The position numbers were made by a program, and so were the translations under genes. From positions 620,001 to 684,000 of the forward strand of contig JARWMV010000234.1 of the NCBI GenBank assembly GCA_030998015.1: a stretch of DNA of 64,000 bases, written 5' to 3'. Source of the DNA: Ceratorhiza oryzae-sativae (taxonomy: Eukaryota > Basidiomycota > Agaricomycetes > Cantharellales > Ceratobasidiaceae). The stretch's first letter is position 1; the number at the start of each line of letters is the position of its first letter. The notes beneath the pieces are model-generated. The model made no database searches, was not told where the DNA came from, and saw only the letters and a list, made by a program, of their open reading frames with translations. Positions 1 to 10,660 of this stretch are shown piece after piece.

Positions 1-1
1 G

Positions 2-2024
2 GACGATAAAATCAATCAGCTTGTTCCAATGCTGGAGAATAGAAACGGGCCGGTTGTGATATATGTGTAAGTTATGGATATCGTTTGCTTGCTCGCGCTC
101 CAGGCGTCACTGAGCGTGTCATAGCACCCTGCAGGCACATACCGAAGAATGTCAGCGCAAGCTCTCAGAGAGAGGCATTGTCTCGCGAACCTACCATGCC
201 GGAATCGCATCAACGACACGCACTGAAGTGCAAAACTGGTTTATGAGCTCCGCTGACGGCATTGTCGTTTGTACAATCGCGTTTGGTATGGGCATTGACA
301 AGGCAGATTTGCGTCAGGTATATGAATTCGTCTTGCCCACGCACATGTACTGAATGGAGCGTTTAGGTTATTCATTTATACATGCCCAAGACACTCGAGA
401 ACTACAGGCAAGTTGTGGATAGTTTACTTGCCGAGGGTGCGGGCTTAAACAAGATCAACTTCTAGCCAAGAAATTGGACGTGCCGGACGAGATGGGAAAT
501 CTTCCGTCTGCACAGTGTTTTTGTGTGCGGAAGATATTCCTATTCTGGGTAAGGCCGATGATTTACATCTTTGTGTTGGAGTTCGTGATTGGCGTTTTCT
601 AGAAAACTTTGCCCGGGGTGATACGGTGAACAAGAATAACTTACAACTTTGGTTGGATAATGGCGTCTTTGGAGCTCCGCTCGCCCCTGATGGCGCGTTG
701 GAAGCCAACCATTATACCCAAGGCAAGACGTGAGTTCATTGACTGCTTGAAACTTTGGACCCTGATGGACATGTCTGCTTCAATCACAGGTTTGATATTC
801 GGGTGAGGAACATCTTATATTATTAAAGCTTCTTGCTGACAGTTGCGATGTAGTCCTCGACTCTGTTGAATCTTTATGCGCAACTCGAGCTCAAGTTCGG
901 ACTCATTCGGGCAATTACACCATGTTATCAAGTGTACGACTATACCATTGTTGGGTCCGACTCATGGGCAAACGCCGATAGGACTTCCAAGGCAGCTAAA
1001 ACGGTATTACAATACGCTCGCGTAAAGGGTCGAGGATACACGGCGAGTGTTGCTCGTCATCAAAGTGACGTCCGCTCACAGAACGCATAGATCGACGTTT
1101 CGGAGACCGCAGCTGTCTCAGGAGTTCCCCGCATCGAGCTTGCTAAAGTTATTCAGGGCTGGGAGCAATCAGGTGCCGTTGAAGTCAAGGCTTCCCAAGT
1201 GAGACATGTAAGTGAAGCGGGGAATATTGGGTCTGAAATCGTTGACAAGTCCTCAGAGGTATCGAGTGCTGAAAGAACTTCCTGTCGGTAAACCCGCTTT
1301 GATTGCGGCATTGGCGGCGCAGTTGCATGAAGGCCAACTGGCGGCTGAAAAAGAGGTGAGACATTGGGACGTACTCGCGCGCATCAGAGGTTGATCCCAA
1401 TGAGTCAGGCAATCGAAAAGATCCACCAAGTTCTTGCGTTTGCTACCGGAGATGAGTGTATGTCTTGCCATATTTGGGACCTTCTCTTGGCTGATTTGAT
1501 TAGGCCTCGCGCATGCTCTGGCACTTTATTTTGGAAGCGACAAAGCCGTACCAGGTGGTGCTTGTGGCATTTGTACTCAATGCACAACTGGCGAAGGCAT
1601 AGAGTTCAACCCCAGCTACACACACACCGTAGACGCGGCCATGCTCCGTGCTATACTGAGTGCCTGCCGAGATCGCGATGACCCACGTATGGTCGCACGC
1701 TTCGCAATTGGCGTCACCTCTCCTCGTCTTACTGCTGCCAAGTTGACTTTGCATCCACTTTTCGGTAAAATGATTGGCACCAACTACGACTTGTTACTGG
1801 CGGCCATCGACGCGGAGTGTGCTGTGGCTGGTTATGAACCTGCACCTCCAGACGCATCTAGCTTTTCTCCTCCCAAGAAAACCTCATCTACGAACACATC
1901 CAAATCTAAACGTGGCAGCACGTCATCAAGCCAAGGCCGCTCTTCCTCTGGAAGCTATTCAAAGAGTAGTTACTCACCGTACGGCAACTACTCGCGTGGG
2001 CGTGGGCGTGGTGGTCGCCGTTGA
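2..2024 (+). CDS. RecQ-family ATP-dependent DNA helicase (5' partial)
   Basis: The C-terminal 509 residues of a 3'-5' DNA helicase; the N-terminal ATPase lobe lies left of the window. My splice model is join(2..66, 125..317, 367..407, 466..729, 790..802, 854..1021, 1091..1207, 1257..1355, 1409..1457, 1504..2024), which stays in frame throughout. Visible motifs are TYHAG, motif V (TIAFGMGIDKADLRQ), motif VI (SQEIGRAGRDG) and a RecQ zinc-binding set of four cysteines (C, then CGICTQC) near residues 337-363. No HRDC domain is seen; the protein ends in a Ser/Lys-rich stretch and an RGRGRGG tail, probably for nucleic-acid binding. The intron at 408-465 is GC-AG, exon 790-802 is only 13 nt, and an apparent in-frame TAG at 1088 falls inside a 69-bp intron. 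Such RecQ-like genes are often multicopy in Agaricomycetes. The family call is firm; which RecQ paralogue is not. Confidence 0.88.
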
Positions 2025-2340
2025 TAAAATCCAACCCTATTATAATGTTTATACTTTCGTGTCATTAATGCCTTTTCTCCAATACTTTGCGGATAGCGAA
2101 CGACCAAAGCCACTAGAACCATACACTCCATAAGGGTATTACAACAAACGTTCTACAGTTGTTCTTACACTCCCGGACAAGACATTTTTAGTTTAAACGA
2201 AATGACCGGCAGCGCAGCGCACGGTTTGATAAAGGTTAGAGGGCCAGAAGAAAACATATTCAAGATAACACAACTAAGTAGTTCCTAAGCAGCCAATAAG
2301 ACAAGATTCCGTTCGTCATGTTTGCACCTTTACACTCCAT
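2025..2340. other. Convergent intergenic region, RecQ / SRC1
   Basis: A stretch of 316 bases between the stops of two convergent genes. It is AT-rich and must carry both 3' ends. I see no ORF of note, repeat or RNA gene in it. Confidence 0.6.
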
Positions 2341-5203
2341 CTACCTATTGCTAGGATACAATGGCATGAGTAGTGGCCTTGCCGGGGACGAATAAGTACT
2401 CACGATGACTCGGCTGGCTCCAACCCACCGCCACACACGGGTTTCATCTCCAGCTACTTCTTCCTCGTTCGCCCGAACGTTCGCATTGCCTTCAACAATC
2501 CTTGCTACCTTGCTCCACAATCGCACTCGTTCCCGAATGTTGTGTTCATCCTGTAGAATCATATCTCGAAGGTGCAGGGACGAGATGTACGTGTGAGGGG
2601 TCCGAACTGGGTCTGTATGATGTGCGATCTCCTGATTACGGACAAGATCAAGCGCAACACCCGCAAGATCGGCCACACGGCGAGACTCGCGACGCTTAGA
2701 GGCAATCTTTGAGCGAGCCCAAATGGCACTAAAGATGGCACCAATGAGAGCTGGTAGGAACGCGTTAGCAAGCACATCCCCATACAAGAGAAAAGGGCGT
2801 ACAGTAAAAGTGCATTTGCCACTCGTTCCATGCATCTCGTGCGCCGACTTTAACACGGCAGGTCATGTCCATAGTGGCTCTCTTAGCGGCAACCCACTCT
2901 ACACCACTAAATATTTCATGTTAGACTGGCTTCAAGTATGCGTGTTCGAAACACTTACTGGGAGTCGGTGCTGCGCTCGACCCAGCCATATTTTTCCAAT
3001 TCCTCCAGCGCGTTGGCGAAGATACTCTCGAGGTCTTCTTTGATCGTAGTAGAACGCTAGAATCAGAAGATAAATTAGTGGCTAGATCAGCCCACAGAGA
3101 TAAGACTCGTACCTGGCGTACGCTATTGAAAATCAGCTCTTGGAGTTGGTCAACCTGGACTCCAAACTTCCTGGGCGTTCCTCCATCTATTTCCTTGCCA
3201 TCTGCGCTTACGCCCGCACAGATGCGCCCACCCTTTACGGTTTCCAGATAGCTTGACATTCCTGTGGCTACGCCAGTGACCTTGCGCTTTCGCGCATCGT
3301 CTTCGACGCACTGAGGGGGGAAAGCGACGGCACCGAATCCAGGCAGCCCACTGGCAACCTCACGTAGCCCAGGAATCGCAGCGAGTGGGTGGGGCTTCAA
3401 ATATACGTGGGTTCACAGACGATACCGTGTGGCGGGGAGCAAATAGCGTGCTCGGGACAGGGTGTGCAGGTAAACGGTCGAGGGAGAGGAAACAGTGGAA
3501 CAGGTGAGCAATCTCCTACTATCCCATCAACAATATCCTTCGCGCTAACTACGGCAGATTCTGTGCCGGGTTCGAGCATTCCCATTTTTTCTAGGCCCGG
3601 GTTGATATAAAGTTTCTGGGCACATTCGCGCCGCGCCTCGAATGCGGCTTTACGCTCTATGATGATCGAATTTATGTTGCGACCTGTGTCACACCATCCA
3701 ATACTAGAGCTCTCGGACCTGTAGTTGAGGACGGTGCTGCAGAGCAACGCGAGCGTAAGCCCAATAGTGGCTGATAGCCATGTTGGAAAAATAGGAGGGG
3801 GGCGGATATCGTTGCGGCGAACCAATGCTCTTCCAGCGGCAGCGTCTTCACCAATGGCAGCGATACGCTTAGCAACAGCGGCGTCATATTCGGCGGGTTC
3901 GTCGATAGTTTCGTATGACTGATCGACTTCTGCGTCGACATCTGCTGCTTCAGATACAACAGTTGTTTCGAGCTCGTCCAACACGGCTTCCTCCTCGGCG
4001 ACTTCACGCGCATGACTAGGTGTAGGAGCCTGGTTTGTCGGCTTCTGAGTTTCCTCTTCCTCCTCTTCACTGCTCTCCGCAGCATCTACAATAGCAGACG
4101 CCTCAGCCGCGGCAATAGATTTACGGATCTGGCTTGGAGGGGGATCGAATGCACGTAATCCACCAGTTGGGATATGAATGGTTCTAGGCAATCGGGGAGT
4201 GAACGTGGACGATGTAGGAACGTCTTGGAAGGCCCGAGGCTCGATGACCGGGTCTGGGAGGGGTTCTGGCGCATCTTCTGGAGCTGGCGAACGGGTAGGG
4301 GGCGAGCTTGCGGAGGGGCGGAGAGCGAGCTACGCTTGCTCACACGTCGAGTCACAGGGGGCGGGCCTGTGCGGGAAGTCTTAGGCTGGCGACGTGTAGG
4401 GGAAGGACGAGCTGGCGATGAATCTTCGGCGCCAGATTGGAAAACATTATTATCCTCCCAAGCGCTATCGTTTGTATCAGAGAGCTGCATATTGTCTGGT
4501 GTTAGTGACGCACATAAACACGAGCGCATACACATACCCCAGCAGATCGACGTCGCTCGCGTGCAGAGGGGCCTCTCGTACGGGTGGTCTTGCGTGGTGG
4601 GCTCTTGGCTGCCACCTCGGATTCGCTCTCTTCGACAAGAGCAGGCTGTACAGAAGCTGCTGCTGCATTCTCGAACTTGAGCGAGTCATGGTTGGGCCAG
4701 CGGAGGAACGGCGGCGCTTCACAACAGGAGCAGGCTGTGGAATGGCAAGGGAGGTTAACACGTGGTGGATGGAATTGAGCTAGGGGTAAAGCATACCTCT
4801 GGAGCAGGCACTACGTCGGGCGGCTGCTGGGACGAGCGGCGGGTAGAGCGTCGAACAGGGACGGGCTGTGCCACAATCGGTAAGTCGCAGGATAAAGAGC
4901 AGATCAATGACGACATACCTCTGGAGGCTGAATAGCCTGACCCGTATGTCCATCGAATATCCCTTCATGACTAGGTTTCTTGCGCTCGCGGAGCTGTCTC
5001 TCCCTTAATAGCTCGGCGCTGCGGGATTTGATCTCGGCATTGAATACATCAATGAGTTTGGCCTTGGTATGTGGCGAGGGGTACTTGATACCATGATACG
5101 TGAGCACAGATAGCAAGTGAGGAATAGTGAGGGTAGATGGCTCAAAATCGGGCTGAAGATAATCGCCCCTATTAATCACCTCTGACGCGCTGAGACGCGA
5201 CAT
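2341..5203 (-). CDS. SRC1: Inner nuclear membrane protein SRC1/HEH1 (HeH/LEM, MAN1 C-terminal domain), frame-disrupted
   Basis: Integral protein of the inner nuclear membrane that tethers chromatin. The N-terminal HeH/SAP-like fold is clear (residues ~20-65, PHLLSVLTYHGIKYPS), followed by a basic Ser/Pro/Arg-rich disordered part, an acidic run of glutamates, a membrane segment (WLSATIGLTLALLCSTVL), a Cys-containing lumenal domain (CTPCPEHAIC), a second hydrophobic segment (LIGAIFSAIW) and the MAN1-type C-terminus. The start at 5203 is the ATG of MSRLSASEV. First exons are 4919-5203 and 4797-4865, in phase. Frame breaks not explained by introns lie near 4700, 4300 and 3403 (a T run one base short between CEPTYI and LKPHP), and the 3' exon junction near 2890-2960 is unresolved. 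Either the consensus has base losses or the gene is decaying; identity is not in doubt. It lies directly downstream of SQR on the same strand. Confidence 0.85.
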
Positions 5204-6913
5204 GTTTGGAGACGTAGTCGTTGAACACAACAGAAGGGTGCAATGTCACGTGGATCAGAAGATAAGATATATTGCAAATTCATGTCTAGTTGTACAGTGG
5301 TGGAGAGCCCCTTGGGACCAAACCACTCTCCTTTGATCATTCGGTTGAAATACACCCAGGGAAGAAGTCCTAAATGTCTGTGAGTAAGCCATTCAGTTAT
5401 TGAGGAAACCAACACACCTTCTTTAAATGGTAGAACACTTTCCTAGGCTTGACTTGGTCGATGCCAAAGAGCTCCGCAAAAGTCTCTTTAGGTTTCAACC
5501 CATACACAAACTCGGCAAGCATCAGCTGATCGTAGCCAGTCAATAGCTAAGGGTACGAGGGTTAGTGGAGGCAATACACAGACCCATTAAAGGTCTTACC
5601 GGGCAAGAGGTATATCCATCGTAAACCGCATTCCCAACCTTGCCCGTGTTGACCACTTGATACAAGTTTTCGGTTAATACTGGTGCTTGGGCAGTGATAG
5701 CCGCGGCTGTCTTGCTCGTGGGCAAACTTGAACAATCGCCTAGAGAGAATACATTGCTATATGCGGGGTTCTTATGCTGGAGGGTAGCATCGTTTACATC
5801 TACCCATCCGGTGGCGTCGCCAAGTGGCGAGTCCTTGATAATATTGAGTGGACCCATTGGTGGAGTGACGTGAAGGAGAGAGTAGTCTTCGGTCTGCAAT
5901 AAAGATGTTAGAGCATATGCTCTGGCTCCAAAAGCTAGAACATACAACTGTGTTGCCATCGGGTGTCTTGAAAGTGGCTTTTTGTGCGCTAGTATCAATT
6001 GCAACCAGGTTGTGTTGAAACTTGCCACCAACCCCCCGGGATTGGCGAAGTTCGTTGAGCGCATCAGAGTATCTGAGAAGGTAGATTTTAGATATGGGCT
6101 GGCGGTGAATAAAGTGTGGGCTACCTACTTTTTGACGGAGAACATAGTTGGCATCCCAGTAATGAATTCCATCTCGATTTGCTCTCCACGCTTGGTCCTC
6201 TGGTACCTATCCCAAGCCATCCACATGACCTTCTGGGGTGCTGTGGAAAGCTTGCTTCAGTAATTCTATCGCCCGGCGCGATAAAGGTTCTTACCTCCAG
6301 CACATTTAATGACACCGGCAGGCTGGGTGAAGATAGCCCGTCCCTCTCGGAGTGCATCAATATCTCGCCACGCCTTGTCGCATGTATCGTATGAGTAGAT
6401 TGACGACACGCCAGATCTAGGATCTGCGAGTGCCTTTTCCAGCCCTTCAATCGCACTCCAATTGATCTGCAGTCCAGTCGCAACAACGAGGGTGTCGTAG
6501 GTAAGAGTCTCGCCCGAGTTCGTTGTAATGCTGTTATTGTCGGGAGAGAACTTGGAGACATGGGAAGGATGGTGGGCAATGTGTGATGGGATGAGAGATG
6601 CGAGTGGGCGACGCATATCGTGCTTTTCTTTCAACCCAGATCCAACAAGCGTCCTAATTGAAGCGGGCATCGCTGTTGGTTCAAGACATTGGCAGTTCGA
6701 GAATACTCACCAGCCGGGTTGATAGTGGTGCCACTCTGATCCATCGACAACCGCAACATCTCCATCCGCCAACGTTTGGCCTCCCTTTTTGAACTTGTTG
6801 TAAATTTGATTCGCGACTGACAAGCCACCAGACCCGGCGCCGACAACCAGGACTTTGTGGTGGGTCTTGGCAGCACTTGCAGCTGTGGATGCAAACCGTC
6901 GGGCGACGTTCAT
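5176..6913 (-). CDS. SQR: Sulfide:quinone oxidoreductase, mitochondrial
   Basis: Flavoprotein that oxidises sulfide and passes electrons to ubiquinone at the mitochondrial inner membrane (HMT2/SQRDL family). The N-terminus MNVARRFASTAASAAK is a typical mitochondrial presequence, followed by the FAD dinucleotide-binding motif VVGAGSGGLSVANQI and HYQPGWT. Later landmarks are VVATGLQINW, KCAGG-APQK, GMPTMFSVKKYSDAL and NVFSLGDCSSLPTSKTAAA. Exons: 6711-6913, 6295-6653, 6129-6240, 5946-6072, 5600-5893, 5418-5546, then about 5176-5369. All junctions agree in phase except the last exon, where one base appears missing just after 5369 (DLLPWVYFN is out of frame by one). The last 20 or so residues, which run past the SRC1 start codon, may therefore be wrong. 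It is divergent from SPC24 across 313 bp. Confidence 0.88.
5247..5252. promoter_or_regulatory. CACGTG E-box upstream of SRC1
   Basis: A perfect CACGTG palindrome 44 bp upstream of the SRC1 start codon, inside the 3' end of SQR. It is one of a set of similarly placed sites in this window. Binding by a bHLH factor such as a Cbf1 homologue is inferred only. Confidence 0.4.
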
Positions 6914-7162
6914 TTCAAGTTGCGATGTTCCGTGTGAGAGCGCGAGCTAGGTATTACGACAGAAGAAGCCCGAGGCGCAAAATCACAGACTTAAAGTATC
7001 CGAGTGCGGCCGATAGAGATTTGAGGAGCGTCCTTGATCGACCCCAAGTCCGACCAGCCGAGATATATACCTGTGGGTACTGAGCACGCCATCGTCACCT
7101 ACGAATTTTGGCTGGTTTGTAATAAGACGGAAATGGAATGCCGCCAGAATACCAAAGGTAGT

Positions 7163-7168
7163 CACGTG
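7163..7168. promoter_or_regulatory. CACGTG E-box upstream of SPC24
   Basis: The 10-base palindrome GTCACGTGAC (7161-7170) lies 59 bp upstream of the SPC24 start in the divergent SQR/SPC24 promoter. Confidence 0.5.
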
Positions 7169-7226
7169 ACCGCGCGTCGTCCCCGCGTTGATTCCGTCCT
7201 CTCCCGTCTCTACTCTATTCGTAACC

Positions 7227-8233
7227 ATGGGCCCACGTCTACCCGAGGCAAATCAGGATGTCGACGAAGGCCAAGAGCTTGTGTTAGTTGTGTGTCTATG
7301 ATTGACATTCGATCTAACGCAGTTACCTAGAAACATCATGCGTGAAGCCGCTGCTGCCATTGACGCAACAGACAGCATCCAAATAGTACTAGAGATACAA
7401 GAGATAATGAAGAAGAAAGAGTCGCAGTGGAGTAAAGATTTGGAGAGTGCTCGATCTGAAGCGCGCAGTATGTGCTTAAACCATCCAACTCGGTACGGGT
7501 CTGACATAGATCCAGACGTGGCGCAGGCCCATCAATCTGCGCGGGTAGCGTCACTGAGACCACCCAACGTCCCAAGTGCAGAACAACACGGCGTCAAAAT
7601 AGCATCGCTCGAAGAAGCCCAGTTCAAAGTCAGCAAGGCGATCAACGATGCCGAGGGAACATTGACTTGTACGTGGGTTCGTACTCAACCCGTGGACCGA
7701 ATTTACTAATGTGTTCCAATAGCTCGACAAAACGAGCGTTTGCGTGCACGAGGCGAACTTAGTTCATGGGAGGCCAAGGACGTAGATAAAGAGGTTGCAA
7801 ATAGTTTGGATACGTATGCGTGAGTCAACTTTTCGTTCAATACGTCCGTATGCATAAAGTACTCACGTGGTTTCTAGACTAAGGATTCGTCTAGCCAAGC
7901 AACTTGGATTCGAGCCCGTTGTAGACAAGTCTAGCGGCAAGATTACCAAGGTCATCGTTAGTATGTATCTTTCTCTGATAAGCAAATAAGGATGGAGTAT
8001 TGACGCCTGCCATAGGAAACGACGATTACACAAACATGGATGTGGTCGAACTCGCTGGGTTATCTGAGTTTGAGATTGCCAATTTACTTTGGGAAAAGGC
8101 TACACTATGGATCCGGCAACAAGCTAAGAGCAGAACATCTATTCGGGTTGCTTATTTATCTCCTCGTGCTATTTCCAATCCTTGTATTGTAATATGTAGC
8201 ATTCGGGTAATACCTATTGTATACCTGACTTGA
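7227..8233 (+). CDS. SPC24: Kinetochore protein Spc24 (Ndc80 complex)
   Basis: Predicted subunit of the Ndc80 complex, which pairs with Spc25 to link microtubules to the inner kinetochore. Splicing join(7227..7280, 7323..7467, 7510..7668, 7723..7819, 7878..7960, 8016..8233) gives 251 residues fully in frame, with introns of 42-58 bp. Residues ~20-150 are charged and helical, suiting the coiled-coil half. The C-terminal globular domain is recognisable from LRIRLAKQLGFEPVVD, GKITKVIVRN and the terminal LLWEKAT. Spc24 proteins normally stop just after that last motif; here the frame runs on about 35 residues (IRQQAKSRTS...), so an unseen intron or a lineage extension is possible. Its stop is 19 bp from the stop of convergent TMA20. 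Confidence 0.78.
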
Positions 8234-8252
8234 ACCGTTTCCTGCCACCGTC

Positions 8253-9000
8253 CTAAAGCTTATCTACAGCCCACAGTCCATCGCCTATATATGCAGAGAC
8301 CTCGACGGCGGTGCCCTTGGTGAGCTTTTTCATTTCCTCGGTGCCCACTTTCAATATGCCTACTCCTACGGCATGCTCCTTCCCTTCGCAATGGATTGCG
8401 ACAGCTGCGCCAGCGGGTAACGCCGCGTCTTTCTCAGGAAGCTTTCCACCTTTGGACGTGAAGCCGGGTACCATCATGTGAGCGCCGCCCAGGAGGTATG
8501 GGATTGCTCCTCGATCAATTTGGACGTGAGGGAGAAGGTTGGGGACTGTGTAAGTGGGTCCGGGGTTAGGCGACGCACACGAATCACAAATCCAAAAGTA
8601 ACCTACACTTGTGAAGAAGCTTAATACTAGGGAGGTAAGGGTCTTCATCATGCTGGAAGAAGAGAGGGTCGCCATGCAATGCGAGGATGGATACATGCTC
8701 TCTACTGATTAGTCGGGATCAATGCTCCACAGCGTTCCGAAAGCAGAGCTAGGCTCAGATTCGCACCATTTGACCAATGTTATGCCCTCCTTCTTTGGCC
8801 AAATATATTCAAGCAGTGCCCCGTCGTCTGCTGCCAACGCCGGCATTTGCTCGAGGAGCTTCGCACGAATGCCTCGTTGTACGGAGGACTTGATGAGCGC
8901 ATTGGATGCGACATCAGCCGAAGGAGAAAACCTAACGCACACAAAAGGTCACACGAGCCTTATTGTCCCCACAGGTTTAGGTGGCTTACTTTTTAAACAT
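8253..9000 (-). CDS. TMA20: Translation machinery-associated protein 20 (MCT-1/MCTS1 family)
   Basis: Ribosome-associated factor that with Tma22 acts in 40S recycling and re-initiation. Splicing complement(join(8253..8545, 8607..8704, 8767..8931, 8990..9000)) gives 188 residues in frame, the usual family size. The first exon is only 11 nt and encodes MFK plus two bases; this reproduces the conserved start MFKKFSP. Further landmarks are IKSSVQRGIRAKLLEQMP, LVKCREHVSILALHGDPLFF and the PUA domain at residues ~95-185 (VQIDRGAIPYLLGGAHMMVPG, GKEHAVGVGI, NDGLW-like GDGLWAVDKL end). It is convergent with SPC24 with almost no gap and divergent from the Mso1-like gene. Confidence 0.93.
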
Positions 9001-9062
9001 GTTGACGTCGAGACCCAGGCTTGGCTCAGCGGCTACAAGAAGCCACTTTGATGGCGGATCCC

Positions 9063-9068
9063 CACGTG
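9063..9068. promoter_or_regulatory. CACGTG E-box upstream of TMA20
   Basis: CCCACGTGAC sits 63 bp upstream of the TMA20 start, in the divergent region shared with the Mso1-like gene. Confidence 0.4.
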
Positions 9069-9278
9069 ACAGTGCGTCAGTCACCAAGGAAGGGTTGAAA
9101 CGATGGCGACGCGCGGAACTTGTACGAGCTGGGAATTGCCCTTGGGCTCGTGTGGCTTTTTCCTCGACGTTCTTCATCTCTCACAGGCTGCGCCTGACGC
9201 TCAACTCGTCTGCTTAGCTGGTCTAGGTCTTTTTTAATACTTTTCTCCGTTCACTCTTTGTTTATTTTGCACGATATC

Positions 9279-10425
9279 ATGAGTTTGAGCACTCGCAGGC
9301 CTCCTGGCGCTGGTCTTCCTAGCTCTGTTCGCGTTCCGCGTTCGTCGTCGGGTGTGCGCAGCCAGGGGCCATCATCCCGTGCTCAAGACGACTCGCACCC
9401 TCCTTCATCCACAGATAATAAGTTTCGCTCGGCTCAGCGTAGCCGGTCCGTCCCTAGGAAAGAGCCTGATAACCCTTATCGCTCTGGCCGCACGGAGAAT
9501 GTCCCGCCTGTTCCCTCCGCCTCGTCGCGCCATTCGGTTCAGTCTAGCGTGAGCTCGTCGAGCAGCGAAGGTTCAGCTGTGTCTGCGGCGTCAACTGCAC
9601 CTTCTTCAATTTGGGACTATGTTGGATGGAAAGGGAGCGCCGCTACTCCTGCTGACGGGCGTGAAGAGAGAATCCCCTCTCCGAACCTGCGGAGACTCAT
9701 TCAGGTATGTTCAAGCATGCATCTTCCCGGAAAACTCGCAGACTCATAATCATTCTTGCACAGATAATGCCAACACCCTCTGGTCTCGGGTCACTGCTGC
9801 AGCTGGCGGCTTGAGCGTAAACATGGAAAAGCTTGGGAAGCCAAAGACGACATGCCAGAACGTACGCCCCGTTTCAGGTTCTCGAGGCAGACGCTCCTCA
9901 ACTCACTTTGCAAATTTGCCTCTAGCCGACACACCACCTGGTCACGACTCGCGCGTCACCGTTGCACTCAAGAAGCATTATATTAAAAAAGTGAACGATC
10001 CCCGGCAGCTACCGGCTTGGCTCTTCAGCGATATTGAGCGACAAGTTGGAAGGAGCAAACGAGTGGAAGAGGCTCCTTCTCGCGCCGAAACCCGCGACGA
10101 GCCTACAGAGACAGCCCCTGGTCCATCTCGTTCGCACAGCTAGGCATGACGATGCATATGTTCAATCTCGGTCGGTTCCAACAAGAGAGCGCACGCGAGC
10201 CGAGACATATGATGAGGAATATAAAGGTCCCTCTCGTGCGGCCACGCGTTTGAGGCAATGAGAGATGCACGACGAGCCCAAGCAACAGAACGTGACGTGT
10301 ATGTACCAGTGTCCGCACCCGTTGCACCAGAACCAGAACCAGTGCCGGAGCCAGTTGTCGCGGCTCCAACGCCTCGACCGCGCGTTGGCTTGCCTAGCCG
10401 TCCCGTTCGACCGAGGAGGGATTAA
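9279..10425 (+). CDS. Ser/Pro-rich Mso1-like protein (possible Sec1-binding), frame-disrupted
   Basis: Starts at MSLSTRRPPGAGLP. The first 110 residues are low-complexity, Ser/Arg/Pro-rich. A short conserved-looking block (PNLRRLIQ, NANTLWSRV, LSVNM, then TPPGHDSRVTVALKKHY and LPAWLF) resembles the pattern of fungal Mso1 proteins, which bind the SM protein Sec1 at exocytic sites; the tail is Pro/Ala/Arg-rich (GLPSRPVRPRRD). A first exon of 9279-9704 with GT-AG splicing to 9764 is clear, but the downstream frame changes several times (near 9764, 9835-9880, 10120 and 10250), so no single intact product can be read. The assignment rests on weak motif similarity and on the neighbouring SM-protein gene SLY1, 235 bp downstream on the same strand. 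It could be an unrelated disordered protein. Confidence 0.45.
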
Positions 10426-10660
10426 CGGATAATTTTCTTGGAGCTTTTTTGATGTCGTATTTTTACAAATTTATGGCATGTTTGAGCGAGTGGTCGGTTT
10501 TAAGCAATTGCAGTGGCCAGATGTGGCAAATCTACCGTGGCTGTGCCTATGTCGTGTCCTATCATCACGACCACGACGACTCTGACACGCTCAAATACAC
10601 AACCCCTGGATCACGGTTCCAGACAACAGGTCGTTACTTTATTTTTGTGCGCCATACTAA

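Noticed and set aside
1088..1090. In-frame TAG in the RecQ gene, suggesting a pseudogene
   Set aside because: A 69-bp GT-AG intron at 1022-1090 removes it and joins VLQYAR to IDVSETAAVSGVPR, which matches the expected order in such helicases.
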